DNA of 64,000 nucleotides. Source: Sandaracinaceae bacterium (GTDB taxonomy: Bacteria > Myxococcota_A > Polyangia > Polyangiales > Houyiibacteriaceae). Positions 42,862 to 51,855 of this stretch are shown here, piece by piece; the first letter of the stretch is position 1, and every line of letters starts with the position of its first letter. Under the pieces are notes generated by a model. That model saw only the letters and a list, made by a program, of their open reading frames with translations. It was not told where the DNA came from and searched no databases. Location: contig JADJJE010000014.1 in the NCBI GenBank assembly GCA_016706685.1, forward strand, positions 248,001-312,000, in the 5' to 3' direction. The translations under genes were made by a program, and so were the position numbers.

Positions 42862-43335
42862 TCACCCGAGGCGCGTCAGCAGCTTGGTCAGGACCGCGAC
42901 TTCGTCGTCGCTCAGGCCCTCGGTCAGCTGGTTGTGCAGCGCCAGGATGGGCGCGTCGATGCTCTCCACCAGCACGCGGCCCTTGTCGCTGAGGCGCGTT
43001 CGCACGATGCGGCGGTCCCCCGCGCAGCGGCAGCGCTCGATGAGCTCCGCGTTTTCGAGGCGGTCCAGCAGGCGGGTGATGTCCGGCACGCGCGAGATCA
43101 GGCGCTCACCGATGCGCGAGCAGGAAAGGCCGATGCCTGGGTCGTTCACGTACAGGATGCGCAGCACGTTGTACTGCGGGCCGGTCACTCCGTACTCCTG
43201 GCAGAGCGCGTTCGTCTCGGCGACCTGCTTGTCCGCTGCGCGCACCAGCGCCATGAACAACTCCACACGGGGCAGCGGCTCAGGGTGCAGCGCGCTCCGC
43301 TCGGGGAGAGGCAAGTCGATACATTCGTCGGCCAT
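42862..43335 (-). CDS. MarR-family transcriptional regulator
   Basis: A 157-residue winged-helix regulator: dimerisation helices (VELFMALVRAADKQVAETN), recognition region IGERLISRVPDITRLLDRLE and the wing CRCAGDRRIVRTRLSDKG. There are three Cys (CSRI, CRC) that might act in redox sensing; the CRC sits in the wing, where DNA contact would be affected. It probably represses a nearby gene or itself. The sigma gene downstream is on the same strand with its own promoter. The start lacks a strong ribosome site. Confidence 0.88.
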   Translation of the reverse strand: MADECIDLPLPERSALHPEPLPRVELFMALVRAADKQVAETNALCQEYGVTGPQYNVLRILYVNDPGIGLSCSRIGERLISRVPDITRLLDRLENAELIERCRCAGDRRIVRTRLSDKGRVLVESIDAPILALHNQLTEGLSDDEVAVLTKLLTRLG

Positions 43336-43441
43336 GTCTTCTGGGGGAGTCGGGCCGGGGGGCCGTTCGTTTCAAGCGCGCAGCTCTAGCCGCTCGCGGG
43401 CACGGAGGCTAGCAGGCGGCTTTGGGGCTGCCGCGACGCTA

Positions 43442-44374
43442 TCACCTGAGGCTCTCGACGGCGTCGCGCACGGCCACGCGCCAGTCGTGGAGCGTCGGCG
43501 CCTGCCCTGCGCGCGCCAAGTGCGCAGTCAATGCGTCCGTGGGGAAGTGCCCGCCGAAGCGGCTCATGCCGTACAGCAAAAAGTACTCGGAGGCGCGCCC
43601 ACGCAGAACGTCCAACGGTAGGGGCGGGCGCCGGGGGGTCAGCGGGACGCCCGCGGCTTCGGCATAGGCGACCAGCAGCTCGTGCCAGGTGAGGTGGTGG
43701 TCGGCGAAGTTCAGAGGCGCATTGGCTGGTCCCGCGGCCAGCAGCGCCTCGGTCAGGACACCCAGGTTCGGCACGCCGATCATGGTGGCCTGCACGTTGC
43801 CGTCCCCGGAGACGAACAACGTGCCCGCTCGCAGACCGCCCACGATGACCGGGGACGTGAACACGTCGCCGCGGCCGATGACCATGGGGAGGCGCAGCAG
43901 GGTGTACGGCAGCCCGGCCTTCTCGATGCGCTGCTCGGCCAGCGCCTTCGAGCGCGCGTAGGCCAGCGCAGCGTAACGAATGCGGTGGGTCTGCTCCGTG
44001 CGCGCTTGGCCGAGGGCGCGGGCGCCATAGACGCTCACCGAGCTGATCTGCACGAAGTGGCCGCAGCCCTGCTGAGCGCCCCAGGCCAGCATCCTCTCCG
44101 TCCCGCCCGTGTTCACCGCGAACATCACGGAGTTGGGGACGCGCGGGTTCACCATCCCCGCCGTGTGGATGATCGCGTCGACCGGGCCGCGGGGCAGCGC
44201 GCTCGCGAAGTCTTCCTTCGTGAGATCCACGCGCACCTCTCCCATGGAAGCGTCGGCCTCGCGGCCGAAGACCTGCGCGATGACCTGGTGGCCTGCGGCA
44301 CGCAGGTGATCCGCGATGGCACTGCCCACACACCCATCGGCTCCCGTGACCACGACTCGCCGCGCTGACGTCAT
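43442..44374 (-). CDS. NAD-dependent epimerase/dehydratase (extended SDR)
   Basis: A 310-residue extended SDR: TGADGCVGSA cofactor motif, AIIHTAG, catalytic SSVSVYG and YARSK (Tyr-x-x-x-Lys). It fits nucleotide-sugar epimerases, 3-beta-hydroxysteroid or dihydroflavonol reductases; which, I cannot tell. The ATG at 44374 has TACACG (44381-44386) six bases upstream, so a leaderless start is likely; a GTG eight codons upstream would overlap it. The aldehyde dehydrogenase gene is divergent, 69 bp away. Confidence 0.85.
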   Translation of the reverse strand: MTSARRVVVTGADGCVGSAIADHLRAAGHQVIAQVFGREADASMGEVRVDLTKEDFASALPRGPVDAIIHTAGMVNPRVPNSVMFAVNTGGTERMLAWGAQQGCGHFVQISSVSVYGARALGQARTEQTHRIRYAALAYARSKALAEQRIEKAGLPYTLLRLPMVIGRGDVFTSPVIVGGLRAGTLFVSGDGNVQATMIGVPNLGVLTEALLAAGPANAPLNFADHHLTWHELLVAYAEAAGVPLTPRRPPLPLDVLRGRASEYFLLYGMSRFGGHFPTDALTAHLARAGQAPTLHDWRVAVRDAVESLR

Positions 44375-44443
44375 CGCGTCCGTGTACCACAATCGCACGG
44401 GTTCGCCCTTGTGGTGGCGTCACGATGCGGCGAGCCTGTCGGC

Positions 44444-45889
44444 ATGACTCCGCTGCTGAGAGACTCGCTGCGCGCACACACGCGCTCCTTCTACATCGAC
44501 GGCGGCTGGCGTGCGCCGCACGGGCAGGGCGCCATCGACGTGGTGCACGCGGGCACCGAAGAGTGTCTGGCCAGTGTCCCGGCGGGCGACGCGCAGGACG
44601 CGGACGCGGCCGTGCGGGCGGCGCGCGCGGCCTTCGAGGGCTGGTCTACCTTGCCCTCGTCGGAGCGAGCGGGCTTCCTGCGGGCCATTCACGCCGGGCT
44701 CGAGGCTCGCGCCGAGGAGCTGGCGCGCCTGCTGGCGGCAGAGGTGGGCATGCCCCTCGAGCTCTCTCGGGCCGTGCAGCTGGGGCTGCCCCTCGAGAGC
44801 ACGCGCTACTACGCCGCCCTCACCGCCGAGTACTGCGGCGACGTGGATGCCGATGGGACGCTGGTGGTGCGCGAGCCCATCGGCGTGGTCGCGTCTATCA
44901 CGCCGTGGAACTACCCGCTCCACCAGATCATGGCGAAGATCGCCCCCGCGTTGGGGGCTGGCTGCACGGTGGTCGTGAAGCCCAGTGAGGTGGCCCCCCT
45001 GAACGCGTTCGTGCTGGCAGAGATCATCGAGGCGTGTGGGCTTCCTGCGGGCGTCTTCAACCTGGTCACGGGCGAAGGAGCGGTGGTGGGCGAGGCGCTG
45101 GCGGCCCACCCCGAGGTAGACATGGTGAGCTTCACCGGCTCCACGCGCGCGGGCCGGCGCGTGACCCAGGTGGCCGCCGAGACGCTCAAGCGCGTGACCT
45201 GCGAGCTGGGCGGCAAGTCCGCCAACGTCATCTTGGACGATGCCGAGCTCGAGGCCGCGGTCACGGCGGGCGTCACCAACTGCTACCTGAATTCGGGGCA
45301 GACCTGCTCGGCATGGACGCGCATGTTGGTGCCGGAGTCGCGCCGTGACGAGGTCGTCGCCCTCGCCAAACGGGTGGCGGAGTCGTTCACCCTGGGCGAC
45401 CCGTTCGCGCCGGGCAGCCGCCTCGGTCCGTTGGTGAGCGGGCTCCAGCGCGAGCGGGTGCGTGAGCTGATCCGCGCGGGAGTGAACGAAGGCGCCACGC
45501 TGGTGACCGGCGGCGCCGAGCCTCCCGAGCACCTCCCGCAGGGCTTCTTCGTGCGCCCCACCGTGTTCGCGGACGTTCGCGCGGAGATGCGCATCGCGCG
45601 CGAGGAGATCTTCGGGCCCGTGCTGAGCATCCTCACCTACCGCGACGAGGACGAAGCGGTGCGCCTCGCCAACGACAGCATCTACGGCCTGTCGGGGGCC
45701 GTGTGGTCCGCCGACCCCGAGCGCGCGCTCCGTGTGGCGCGGCGGCTGCGCACGGGGCAGGTGGCCATCAACGGCGCGGCCTACAATCCGCATGCGCCCT
45801 TCGGGGGCTACAAGCAGTCGGGCAATGGTCGCGAGCTGGGCCGCTTCGGCTTCGAAGAGTTCCTCGAGGTCAAGGCGCTGCGACGCTGA
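44444..45889 (+). CDS. NAD(P)-dependent aldehyde dehydrogenase
   Basis: A 481-residue ALDH: TPWNYPL, KPSEVAPLNA, the cofactor loop FTGSTRAGR, Glu in CELGGKSANV, catalytic Cys in NSGQTCSA, and the C-terminal EEIFGPVL and PFGGYKQSGNGRE. All catalytic residues are present, so it should be active. The broad ALDH family does not allow a substrate call. Start ATG was chosen because the extended frame upstream (11 codons) lacks family similarity and would overlap the divergent promoter region. It ends 18 bp before the convergent kinase gene. Confidence 0.9.
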   Translation: MTPLLRDSLRAHTRSFYIDGGWRAPHGQGAIDVVHAGTEECLASVPAGDAQDADAAVRAARAAFEGWSTLPSSERAGFLRAIHAGLEARAEELARLLAAEVGMPLELSRAVQLGLPLESTRYYAALTAEYCGDVDADGTLVVREPIGVVASITPWNYPLHQIMAKIAPALGAGCTVVVKPSEVAPLNAFVLAEIIEACGLPAGVFNLVTGEGAVVGEALAAHPEVDMVSFTGSTRAGRRVTQVAAETLKRVTCELGGKSANVILDDAELEAAVTAGVTNCYLNSGQTCSAWTRMLVPESRRDEVVALAKRVAESFTLGDPFAPGSRLGPLVSGLQRERVRELIRAGVNEGATLVTGGAEPPEHLPQGFFVRPTVFADVRAEMRIAREEIFGPVLSILTYRDEDEAVRLANDSIYGLSGAVWSADPERALRVARRLRTGQVAINGAAYNPHAPFGGYKQSGNGRELGRFGFEEFLEVKALRR

Positions 45890-45907
45890 GCGCAAGCCGA
45901 AGGCGGG

Positions 45908-47458
45908 CTACGGCAGGCCCTGCAGCGTGCGCAATCCGCGCTCGGCCGCGGGGCGGAAGCACGAGTAGCAGTCGCGCGCGCCGAAGGTGCCGCAGCCGCG
46001 GCGGGATGCGTTGACCGTGCGCTCGAGGGCGGCGGTGGCGCTGGGGTGCCGCACGGCCACGATGCCGTCCACCGCCGTGCGGCGCTGGGTGCAGCCACTG
46101 GCGCCTTCGTATTCGGCCACGGCGCGCACCCAGGCGGGGAGCTCGTCTCCGCTGGCCAACAGGGCCCGCGCGGCCGCCCGGCGGTCGCTCGAGCTGCTGC
46201 TGTTCAGCAGCTGCCGAACGAGCGGCGTCTCGGCGCCCACGGGGCCGGCTGCCGCTGCAGCCACTTCTGCGGGAGCCTCGACGTCTTCGATGACGGCGGC
46301 CTCTTCCGCCGCGATCAGCTCCGGGTCGTCGTGCTCTTCGGTGGACCCGAGCGCATAGCCGAGGCCCATGCCGACCACCCCGCTTCCGACGACGAAGAGC
46401 ACGGCTCCCGCGAGCGCGACGAGCAGACGCTTCCGCCACACGGGGTGAAGCTGCGTGCTCGCGGCCTCGTTGCGGTCACCGTGCGCGAGGGCGCGCGTGG
46501 TCCCTGCGTAGGCCACCTCGCGCAGGCGGTCGCGGACCAGCGACGCCGAGGCCGGCCGGTCGTCGGGGCGCGCTGCCAGGAGCTGTGCCAGCAGCGCGCC
46601 GAGCTCGTCCGGGATGGGGTCCGTGCCGGGAGGCGGCATGGGCGCGGGCGCCACGACCGTGAGCTGCTGGGTCAGGATGCCCGTGAAGTCGAGCACGTCG
46701 TCGAACAGCGGCCGGCCGCTGATCATCTCCCACAGGAGCACCCCCAGGGCGTAGAGGTCGGCCGCCGCGGTCACCGCCTGCCCTGCGCCCTGCTCCGGCG
46801 CCATGTAGCCGGGCGTGCCCATCACCACACCCACCCGTGTGAGCGTCCGGAGGCGCTCGGGGGCCGGTGTCTCACGGCCTGCGCTGCGCACCCGTGCGAT
46901 GCCGAAGTCCAGGATGGTGGCGCGATAGCTGCCGTCGTCCTCGGTGGTGATCAGCACGTTGTCCGGCTTGAGGTCGCGGTGGACGATGTCGTCCGCGTGC
47001 GCCGCTGCCAGCGCGTCAGCGATCTGTGCTGCGATGAGGCACGCGCTCTGCCATGGGAGCGCGCCGTGCTTCTCGATGAGCCCGTGCACGCTGCTGCCGC
47101 GCACCAGCGGCATGACCATGTAGCTGGTGCCGTCCGGCAGCTCTCCGAAGTCGAGCGCCGAGATGATGTGCGGGTGGTCCAGCTGCGCCATGGCCAGCGC
47201 CTCGCGCTCGAACCGCTCTTGGATGACGGCGTGGTCCTCGAAGTCGGGCAGCAGAATCTTGAGCGCCAGGCGGTGCCGCAGGCGCATGTGCTCGACGGCC
47301 AGCACGGCGCCCATACCCCCGGACGCGATCAGCTCGATGACGCGATAGCGTCCGTCGATCTCCCGACCGATCCACGCGCTCGCGTCGAAGTCGGAAGCGT
47401 TGCGGGGCTCGCCGGCCGACGATTTGGCGGTCTGCGTTGGGGCCGTTCCGATCGACAT
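45908..47458 (-). CDS. Transmembrane Ser/Thr protein kinase (PknB-like)
   Basis: A 516-residue Hanks-type kinase. A 30-residue leader precedes the kinase domain (about 38-315): GGMGAV P-loop, ALKIL (Lys), HRDLKPDN, DFGIAR, GTPGYMAPEQ. One TM helix lies at about 346-370 (RLLVALAGAVLFVVGSGVVGMGLGY). The C-terminal extracytoplasmic part of about 140 residues has five Cys (CTQRR, RRGCGTFGARDCYSCF), likely in disulphides, and HEAT-like pieces (RAAARALLASGDELP). A TACAGT -10-like box (47467-47472) ends eight bases before the ATG. It is a receptor-like kinase whose ligand is unknown. Confidence 0.9.
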   Translation of the reverse strand: MSIGTAPTQTAKSSAGEPRNASDFDASAWIGREIDGRYRVIELIASGGMGAVLAVEHMRLRHRLALKILLPDFEDHAVIQERFEREALAMAQLDHPHIISALDFGELPDGTSYMVMPLVRGSSVHGLIEKHGALPWQSACLIAAQIADALAAAHADDIVHRDLKPDNVLITTEDDGSYRATILDFGIARVRSAGRETPAPERLRTLTRVGVVMGTPGYMAPEQGAGQAVTAAADLYALGVLLWEMISGRPLFDDVLDFTGILTQQLTVVAPAPMPPPGTDPIPDELGALLAQLLAARPDDRPASASLVRDRLREVAYAGTTRALAHGDRNEAASTQLHPVWRKRLLVALAGAVLFVVGSGVVGMGLGYALGSTEEHDDPELIAAEEAAVIEDVEAPAEVAAAAAGPVGAETPLVRQLLNSSSSSDRRAAARALLASGDELPAWVRAVAEYEGASGCTQRRTAVDGIVAVRHPSATAALERTVNASRRGCGTFGARDCYSCFRPAAERGLRTLQGLP

Positions 47459-47591
47459 TCGGGGTCACTGTAGCAGCTCTGACTCGGTTGACCCGCATGC
47501 ACGATAGGGGCCTCGCGTCTTCGCGTGAGATTGGATCGTTGCGCGACATTTGGATCGTTGCCGGAGGCCGACCTTGACGCCCCTTAGGGTG

Positions 47592-47618
47592 TTGTTACGA
47601 TTTGCAGGTTCGTAATAC
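47592..47618. promoter_or_regulatory. Candidate NikR operator upstream of nikR
   Basis: TTGTTAC (47592-47598), a 13-bp spacer and GTAATAC (47612-47618). Each half differs by one base from the GTGTTAC-N13/14-GTAACAC type that I recall for NikR sites in deltaproteobacteria. An inner perfect dyad TTACGA/TCGTAA is also present. It ends 15 bp before the nikR start, where a repressor would block transcription, so autoregulation is likely. Confidence 0.6.
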
Positions 47619-47633
47619 TCGCCCTGGTAAACC

Positions 47634-48104
47634 ATGACCGACCTCGTACGCGCCAGCCTCTCCATCGAACAAGACCTCATGGATCGCTTCGACCGGTTCA
47701 TCGAGGAGAGCGGTCACAGCAACCGCTCGGAGGCCATGCGCGACCTGATCCGGGCCCGCCTGATCGAGGACGAGAGCGAGCGCGCCACGGGGGAGGCCAT
47801 GGCGTCGGTCACCCTGGTGTACGACCACGGGAAGCGGCGCCTCGCCCGACAGATCGAGGAGATCGGGCACGAGCACCACGACGTGGTCCACTCGTCCATG
47901 CACATCCACGTGTCCCACGACATCTGCATGGAGGTGGTGGTCCTGCGCGGGCCCGCCAAAGAGCTGCGACACGTGGCCAACCACCTCATCGGGCTGCCGG
48001 GCGTGCTGCACGGCCGCGCGGTGTACAGCAGCGTTTCGCCACCGGCGCACGAACACGAGCACGAACACGGGCACGGGCACTCACACGGACGCGGGCACCG
48101 ATGA
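47634..48104 (+). CDS. nikR: NikR-type nickel-responsive regulator with His-rich tail
   Basis: A 156-residue ribbon-helix-helix regulator. The N-terminal RHH (about 4-42; RASLSIEQDLMDRFDRFI, SNRSEAMRDLIR) is followed by the ACT-like metal domain with all four NikR ligands: His79, His90, His92 and Cys98 (MHIHVSHDICME). The last 20 residues are His-rich (HEHEHEHGHGHSHGRGHR), which is not part of standard NikR and may bind extra metal. It should repress the operon when nickel is plentiful. It overlaps the next gene by ATGA. Confidence 0.93.
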   Translation: MTDLVRASLSIEQDLMDRFDRFIEESGHSNRSEAMRDLIRARLIEDESERATGEAMASVTLVYDHGKRRLARQIEEIGHEHHDVVHSSMHIHVSHDICMEVVVLRGPAKELRHVANHLIGLPGVLHGRAVYSSVSPPAHEHEHEHGHGHSHGRGHR

Positions 48105-48904
48105 TCGCCCGCCAGACGTGCTGCGCGGGGGCGTTGACGCTCGCGCTAGGCGGGTGTGCCGCCGAAGAAGCGCCCCGCGTCGAGCTCCCCGTGCGCGTGG
48201 ACTGCAGCCGCGTCACGGGCGCCGAGGCCACCGTCACCACGGATCTCGGCTACGCGGTCACCGTGACCGACGCCCGGCTCGCCCTGGGCGGTCTGGTCTT
48301 CACCATCGCGGGAGAGGTCCACACGGCCTCGCTGATGCAGCGCCTGTCGGACGCCTTCGTGCCACGCGCTCGGGCTCACCCCGGCCACTACCAGGGTGGC
48401 GAGGTCACGGGCGAGCTGCCGGGCGACTTCGCGCTGCGCTGCGGGCAGGACCAGGATCGCGAGCTGGGGCTCGCCACGCTCATCGTGGGTACCTACACGG
48501 CCGCCAACTTCGATTTCGAGCGGGGCAGCACGGCCCTCGGCCTCGACGCAAGTGACGGTCTGGTGGGCCACACGCTGTGGCTCTCCGGGACGGCCACCCG
48601 GGACGAGGCGAGCATCGCGTTCACCGTGATCCTCGACTCGCCGCTGGACCGGCAGCTGGTGGGAGCACCCTTCGACGTCACGGTCCCCGCAGAGGCCACC
48701 GGGGCGCTCGAATTCCGCTTCGAGCTCCTCGACGACCTCGAGGGCGACACGCTGTTCGACGGGGTGGACTTCGCGACGCTCGACACAGACACGAACGGCG
48801 ACGTGGTGATCGCACCAGACGTCGCCACGGTCGCGGACGCCTACAACGCGCTGCGGCGCACGTTCCAGACACACGACCACTTTCGCGTGGACTACCCGGA
48901 GTGA
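48101..48904 (+). CDS. Lipoprotein of the NikR operon with EF-hand-like loop
   Basis: A 267-residue predicted lipoprotein (ALTLALGGC lipobox) of unknown family. The mature part is beta-rich (VTDARLALGGLVFTIAGEVH; AHPGHYQGGEV; ATLIVGTYTAANFDF). Near the C-terminus is DTDTNGDVVIAPD (about 228-240), an EF-hand-like Ca site, and the sequence ends with a His-containing THDHFRV. It shares the LF-D-T-D-N-rich C-terminal pattern with the next lipoprotein, so the two may be distant paralogues. Position between NikR and a TonB receptor suggests a surface or periplasmic metal-binding role; this is inference. Confidence 0.75.
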   Translation: MIARQTCCAGALTLALGGCAAEEAPRVELPVRVDCSRVTGAEATVTTDLGYAVTVTDARLALGGLVFTIAGEVHTASLMQRLSDAFVPRARAHPGHYQGGEVTGELPGDFALRCGQDQDRELGLATLIVGTYTAANFDFERGSTALGLDASDGLVGHTLWLSGTATRDEASIAFTVILDSPLDRQLVGAPFDVTVPAEATGALEFRFELLDDLEGDTLFDGVDFATLDTDTNGDVVIAPDVATVADAYNALRRTFQTHDHFRVDYPE

Positions 48905-48912
48905 TCGATACG

Positions 48913-49662
48913 ATGACGATCTCGAAGCGCGCGTTCCCACGTTCGATGGGTTCTCGCTTGGCGCTCGGCTGCGCAGTGGGGGTGGCGCTGTCCGCGTGCG
49001 GAGGCGGTGGCGAGGGCATGGTGGAGGCCCGCGTGTACGGTGAGGAGTTCATCGAGGAGGGCATCCCCGCGAGCGACCTGGCGGACGGCTGGGACATCCA
49101 GTTCTCACGCTTCGACGTGACGGTCACGGGCGTCACCATCGCTGGCGTCGACCTGGCAGACGGGGTGACCTTGGACATCTCGGCCGCCAGCGGCGGCGAG
49201 GGTCAGGCCCTCACGGAGGGGCTCGTGCCCACCGGTCGCCATGACGGTTCCAGCTTCGTCATCAGCCGTGTGGAGATCGAGGGGACTGCCACCAAGGGCG
49301 CGGAGTCACGGAGCTTCGACTGGGTCTTCGACGAGGCCACCCTGTACGAGAACTGCGAGACCGAGACGCACGTCACCAGCGCGACCCCGGGCGTCTTCCA
49401 GGTGACGGTGCACGCCGACCACCTCTTCTACGACAGCCTGGTGTCCGAGGAGCCCGAGCTGCGCTTCGACGCGCTGGCGGCTGCCGACACGGACATGAAC
49501 GACCAGATCACGGAGGCCGAGCTCGCCGCTGCGGGTGTGGGCAGCTACGACGTCGGCAACGAGGACGTCGACGACTTGTGGAGCTGGCTCGTGGCCCAGT
49601 CGCGGACCCTCGGGCACGTGGACGGCGAGGGGCACTGTGACGCCTCGCCCGTGGCCCCTTGA
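48913..49662 (+). CDS. Second lipoprotein of the NikR operon with EF-hand loop
   Basis: A 249-residue lipoprotein (VALSACGGGG). The mature domain is beta-rich (WDIQFSRFDVTVTGVTIAG) with a late EF-hand loop DTDMNDQITEAE (about 192-203) that satisfies the 12-residue pattern with Asp1, Asp3, Asn5 and Glu12. Cys residues at CETETH and near the C-terminal end (GHCDAS) may form a disulphide. A GTG start at 48901, overlapping the previous stop as GTGA, is possible. No enzyme motif is seen. It probably works with the TonB receptor downstream (18 bp). Confidence 0.72.
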   Translation: MTISKRAFPRSMGSRLALGCAVGVALSACGGGGEGMVEARVYGEEFIEEGIPASDLADGWDIQFSRFDVTVTGVTIAGVDLADGVTLDISAASGGEGQALTEGLVPTGRHDGSSFVISRVEIEGTATKGAESRSFDWVFDEATLYENCETETHVTSATPGVFQVTVHADHLFYDSLVSEEPELRFDALAAADTDMNDQITEAELAAAGVGSYDVGNEDVDDLWSWLVAQSRTLGHVDGEGHCDASPVAP

Positions 49663-49679
49663 GGTCTGCGGACACCTAA

Positions 49680-51788
49680 ATGCGCGGCCGCGTCGCTCTC
49701 TGTCTGCTGGTCGTCTGCGCACAGGCGGCGGCCCCCGTTGGCGGGCGCGCGCAGCCGTCGACCGGCTCCCCCGAGGAAGCCTCGCCCGCGCCCCCGTCCG
49801 ACCACCCCGTCGACCACGACGCCGAGGAGGGCTTCTCGGCGCTCGCCGTGGTGGACGCGCGCAGCGCTCCCGAGACAGCGTCCAGCCAGCATGTCACCGC
49901 GGAGGAGTTCCAAGCGGCGCCGCGCCGGAGCGCCGAGGACGCGCTCCGGCAGGTCCCCGGCCTGACGCTCGTGCAGCACGGCAGCGAGGGCAAGGGCTTC
50001 CAGTTCTTCCTGCGCGGCTTCGACGCCATTCATGGTGCCGACCTCGAGATCACGCTCGAGGGCATCCCGCTCAACGAGTGGTCGAACGTGCACGCGCAGG
50101 GCTACCTGGACCTGGGGCTGATCCTGCCGGAGTTCGTGCTGGGCGTGGACGTCACCAAGGGGCCCTTCACGCTCGCGCAGGGCGCCTTCGGCATGGCGGG
50201 CAGCGCGGACTATCAGCTGGGCGTCGGGGAGACCCTGCGCGGCGCGCGCGTGGCCTACACCGTGGGCAGCACCAACCGGCACCGGCTCTTCGCGGGGTAC
50301 TCGTCGCCGAACGGCGACGGCGGCGAGTTCGTGGGTCTGTCCGCCACGCACGACGAGGGCTTTGGCCAAAACCGGCGCCTACAGCAGGTCGCCTTGAACG
50401 GCCGCGTGCGCCTGCTGGAGGATGCTGACCGCGGGCGCCTCGAGCTGTCCGTCCTCGGTCACTACAGCGACTTCGACCTGCCGGGGACGCTGCGCTCGGA
50501 CGACATCCGCGCCGGTCGCGTGGGTTTCTACGACACGTACGACCCGGCCAGCCGTGGGCGCTCGACGCGCGCACTGGTGGCGCTGCACTACCACCTGCGC
50601 CGTTCTGGGCACCGCCTGACGCTGGTGGCCCACGGGTCGCTGCGCCGTCTGGACCTGCGCGAGAACTTCACGGGCTTCCTGCTCGACCCGCTCAACGGAG
50701 ACCGACGCGCCCAGGGGCAGACCAGCTGGGCCGCGGGCCTCCGTGCGGACCACGTGCTGCGGCTCAGCGACCTGTTCGCGCTCGTCACCGGGGTGGGCGT
50801 GCGCGCCGAGCACGTGACTCAGCGCGAGCAGCGCGTCGGCCAGGACCTCGAGCCCGTGTCGACGCGACGGGAGCTCGGCCTCCTACAGCTCATCGCCCAC
50901 GCCCTCGTCGGTGTGCGGCTCGACATGGGAGCCACGCTGCGGCTCGACGTAGGGGCGCGCGTGGACCTGGTGCACGTGGACCCCACGGACCTGCTCGACC
51001 CCGCGGCCGACCAGCAGGGCAACTTGGCTGCGCTCTCGCCGCGCGTGACGCTGCGCTACCAGCCTGGCTCCACGCTTTCGCTGTTCGGGGCGTATGGAAG
51101 CGGCCTCCGGCCTCCCGAGGGCCGCGCCTTCACCAGCTTCGACCCGGGCCGCGAGGGGCTCGGAGGCGAGCTGCTGGACGGGCGCCCACGCATCACGCGA
51201 TCGGACTCGGGCGAGCTCGGGGTGCGCGTGACGCCGCTCGAGTCGCTGGACGTGACACTCTCGGGTTTTGCCACGCGGATCGCGCGCGAGTCCATCTTCG
51301 ACCACGTGTCGGGCGTGAACTTGGAGCTCAACGGCACACGGCGCGTGGGGGCCGAGCTGGTGCTGCGCGCGCGTCCGGCGCCGTGGCTCGCGCTCAGCGC
51401 CGACGTCACCATGACGGACGCGCGCTTCATCGAGTCCGGCCGGCGAGTGCCCTTCGCGCCGTGGCTGGTGGCGGGGTTGCGCGCGTTGGTGAACCACCCG
51501 AGCGGCGTGCGCGCCGGCTTCCGCACGCTGGCCGTTGCGCCCAGGCCGCTGCCTCATGGGGCGCGCGGCGCCACGCTGCTCATGGTGGACGCGACAGTTG
51601 GCTACACGTGGCGCTGGCTGCGTCTCGACCTCGAGCTCGAGAATCTGCTGGGCCGCGAGCTGCGCGAGGGCGAATTCCACTTCGCGAGCGACCCCTCGGC
51701 CGGCCCACCCCGCAGCGAGCTGCCCGTGCTCCAGACCATCGCGGGGCCGCCGTTCAACGCGCGGCTAACGCTCGGGATCGTTCTCTGA
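49680..51788 (+). CDS. TonB-dependent outer membrane receptor
   Basis: A 702-residue receptor: signal peptide (about 1-24), a Pro/Ser-rich segment, the plug domain (about 70-180; FLRGFDAIHGADLEITLEG, VDVTKGPF) and a 22-strand-type barrel with Arg/Asp-rich strands to the terminal LTLGIVL. The plug lacks a clear TonB box at the usual place, but EEGFSALAVVD (about 49-59) may serve as one. It is the fourth gene of the NikR-led operon, so the probable cargo is nickel or a nickel chelate. A short GC hairpin covers the stop codon. Confidence 0.88.
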   Translation: MRGRVALCLLVVCAQAAAPVGGRAQPSTGSPEEASPAPPSDHPVDHDAEEGFSALAVVDARSAPETASSQHVTAEEFQAAPRRSAEDALRQVPGLTLVQHGSEGKGFQFFLRGFDAIHGADLEITLEGIPLNEWSNVHAQGYLDLGLILPEFVLGVDVTKGPFTLAQGAFGMAGSADYQLGVGETLRGARVAYTVGSTNRHRLFAGYSSPNGDGGEFVGLSATHDEGFGQNRRLQQVALNGRVRLLEDADRGRLELSVLGHYSDFDLPGTLRSDDIRAGRVGFYDTYDPASRGRSTRALVALHYHLRRSGHRLTLVAHGSLRRLDLRENFTGFLLDPLNGDRRAQGQTSWAAGLRADHVLRLSDLFALVTGVGVRAEHVTQREQRVGQDLEPVSTRRELGLLQLIAHALVGVRLDMGATLRLDVGARVDLVHVDPTDLLDPAADQQGNLAALSPRVTLRYQPGSTLSLFGAYGSGLRPPEGRAFTSFDPGREGLGGELLDGRPRITRSDSGELGVRVTPLESLDVTLSGFATRIARESIFDHVSGVNLELNGTRRVGAELVLRARPAPWLALSADVTMTDARFIESGRRVPFAPWLVAGLRALVNHPSGVRAGFRTLAVAPRPLPHGARGATLLMVDATVGYTWRWLRLDLELENLLGRELREGEFHFASDPSAGPPRSELPVLQTIAGPPFNARLTLGIVL

Positions 51789-51803
51789 CCGGCGGTCAGC
51801 TTT
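51785..51803 (+). terminator. Hairpin at the end of the NikR operon
   Basis: CTGACC (51785-51790) and GGTCAG (51794-51799) with a 3-nt loop, followed by CTTTC. The stem includes the TGA stop of the receptor gene. The U-run is short, so termination is probable but not certain. The gap to cysD (51804-51855) is 52 bp. Confidence 0.42.
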
Positions 51804-51855
51804 CGCCTTGAACTTCGCCTCAGCGGCGCTACCCGTACGGCCGTGAGGAACCGAC

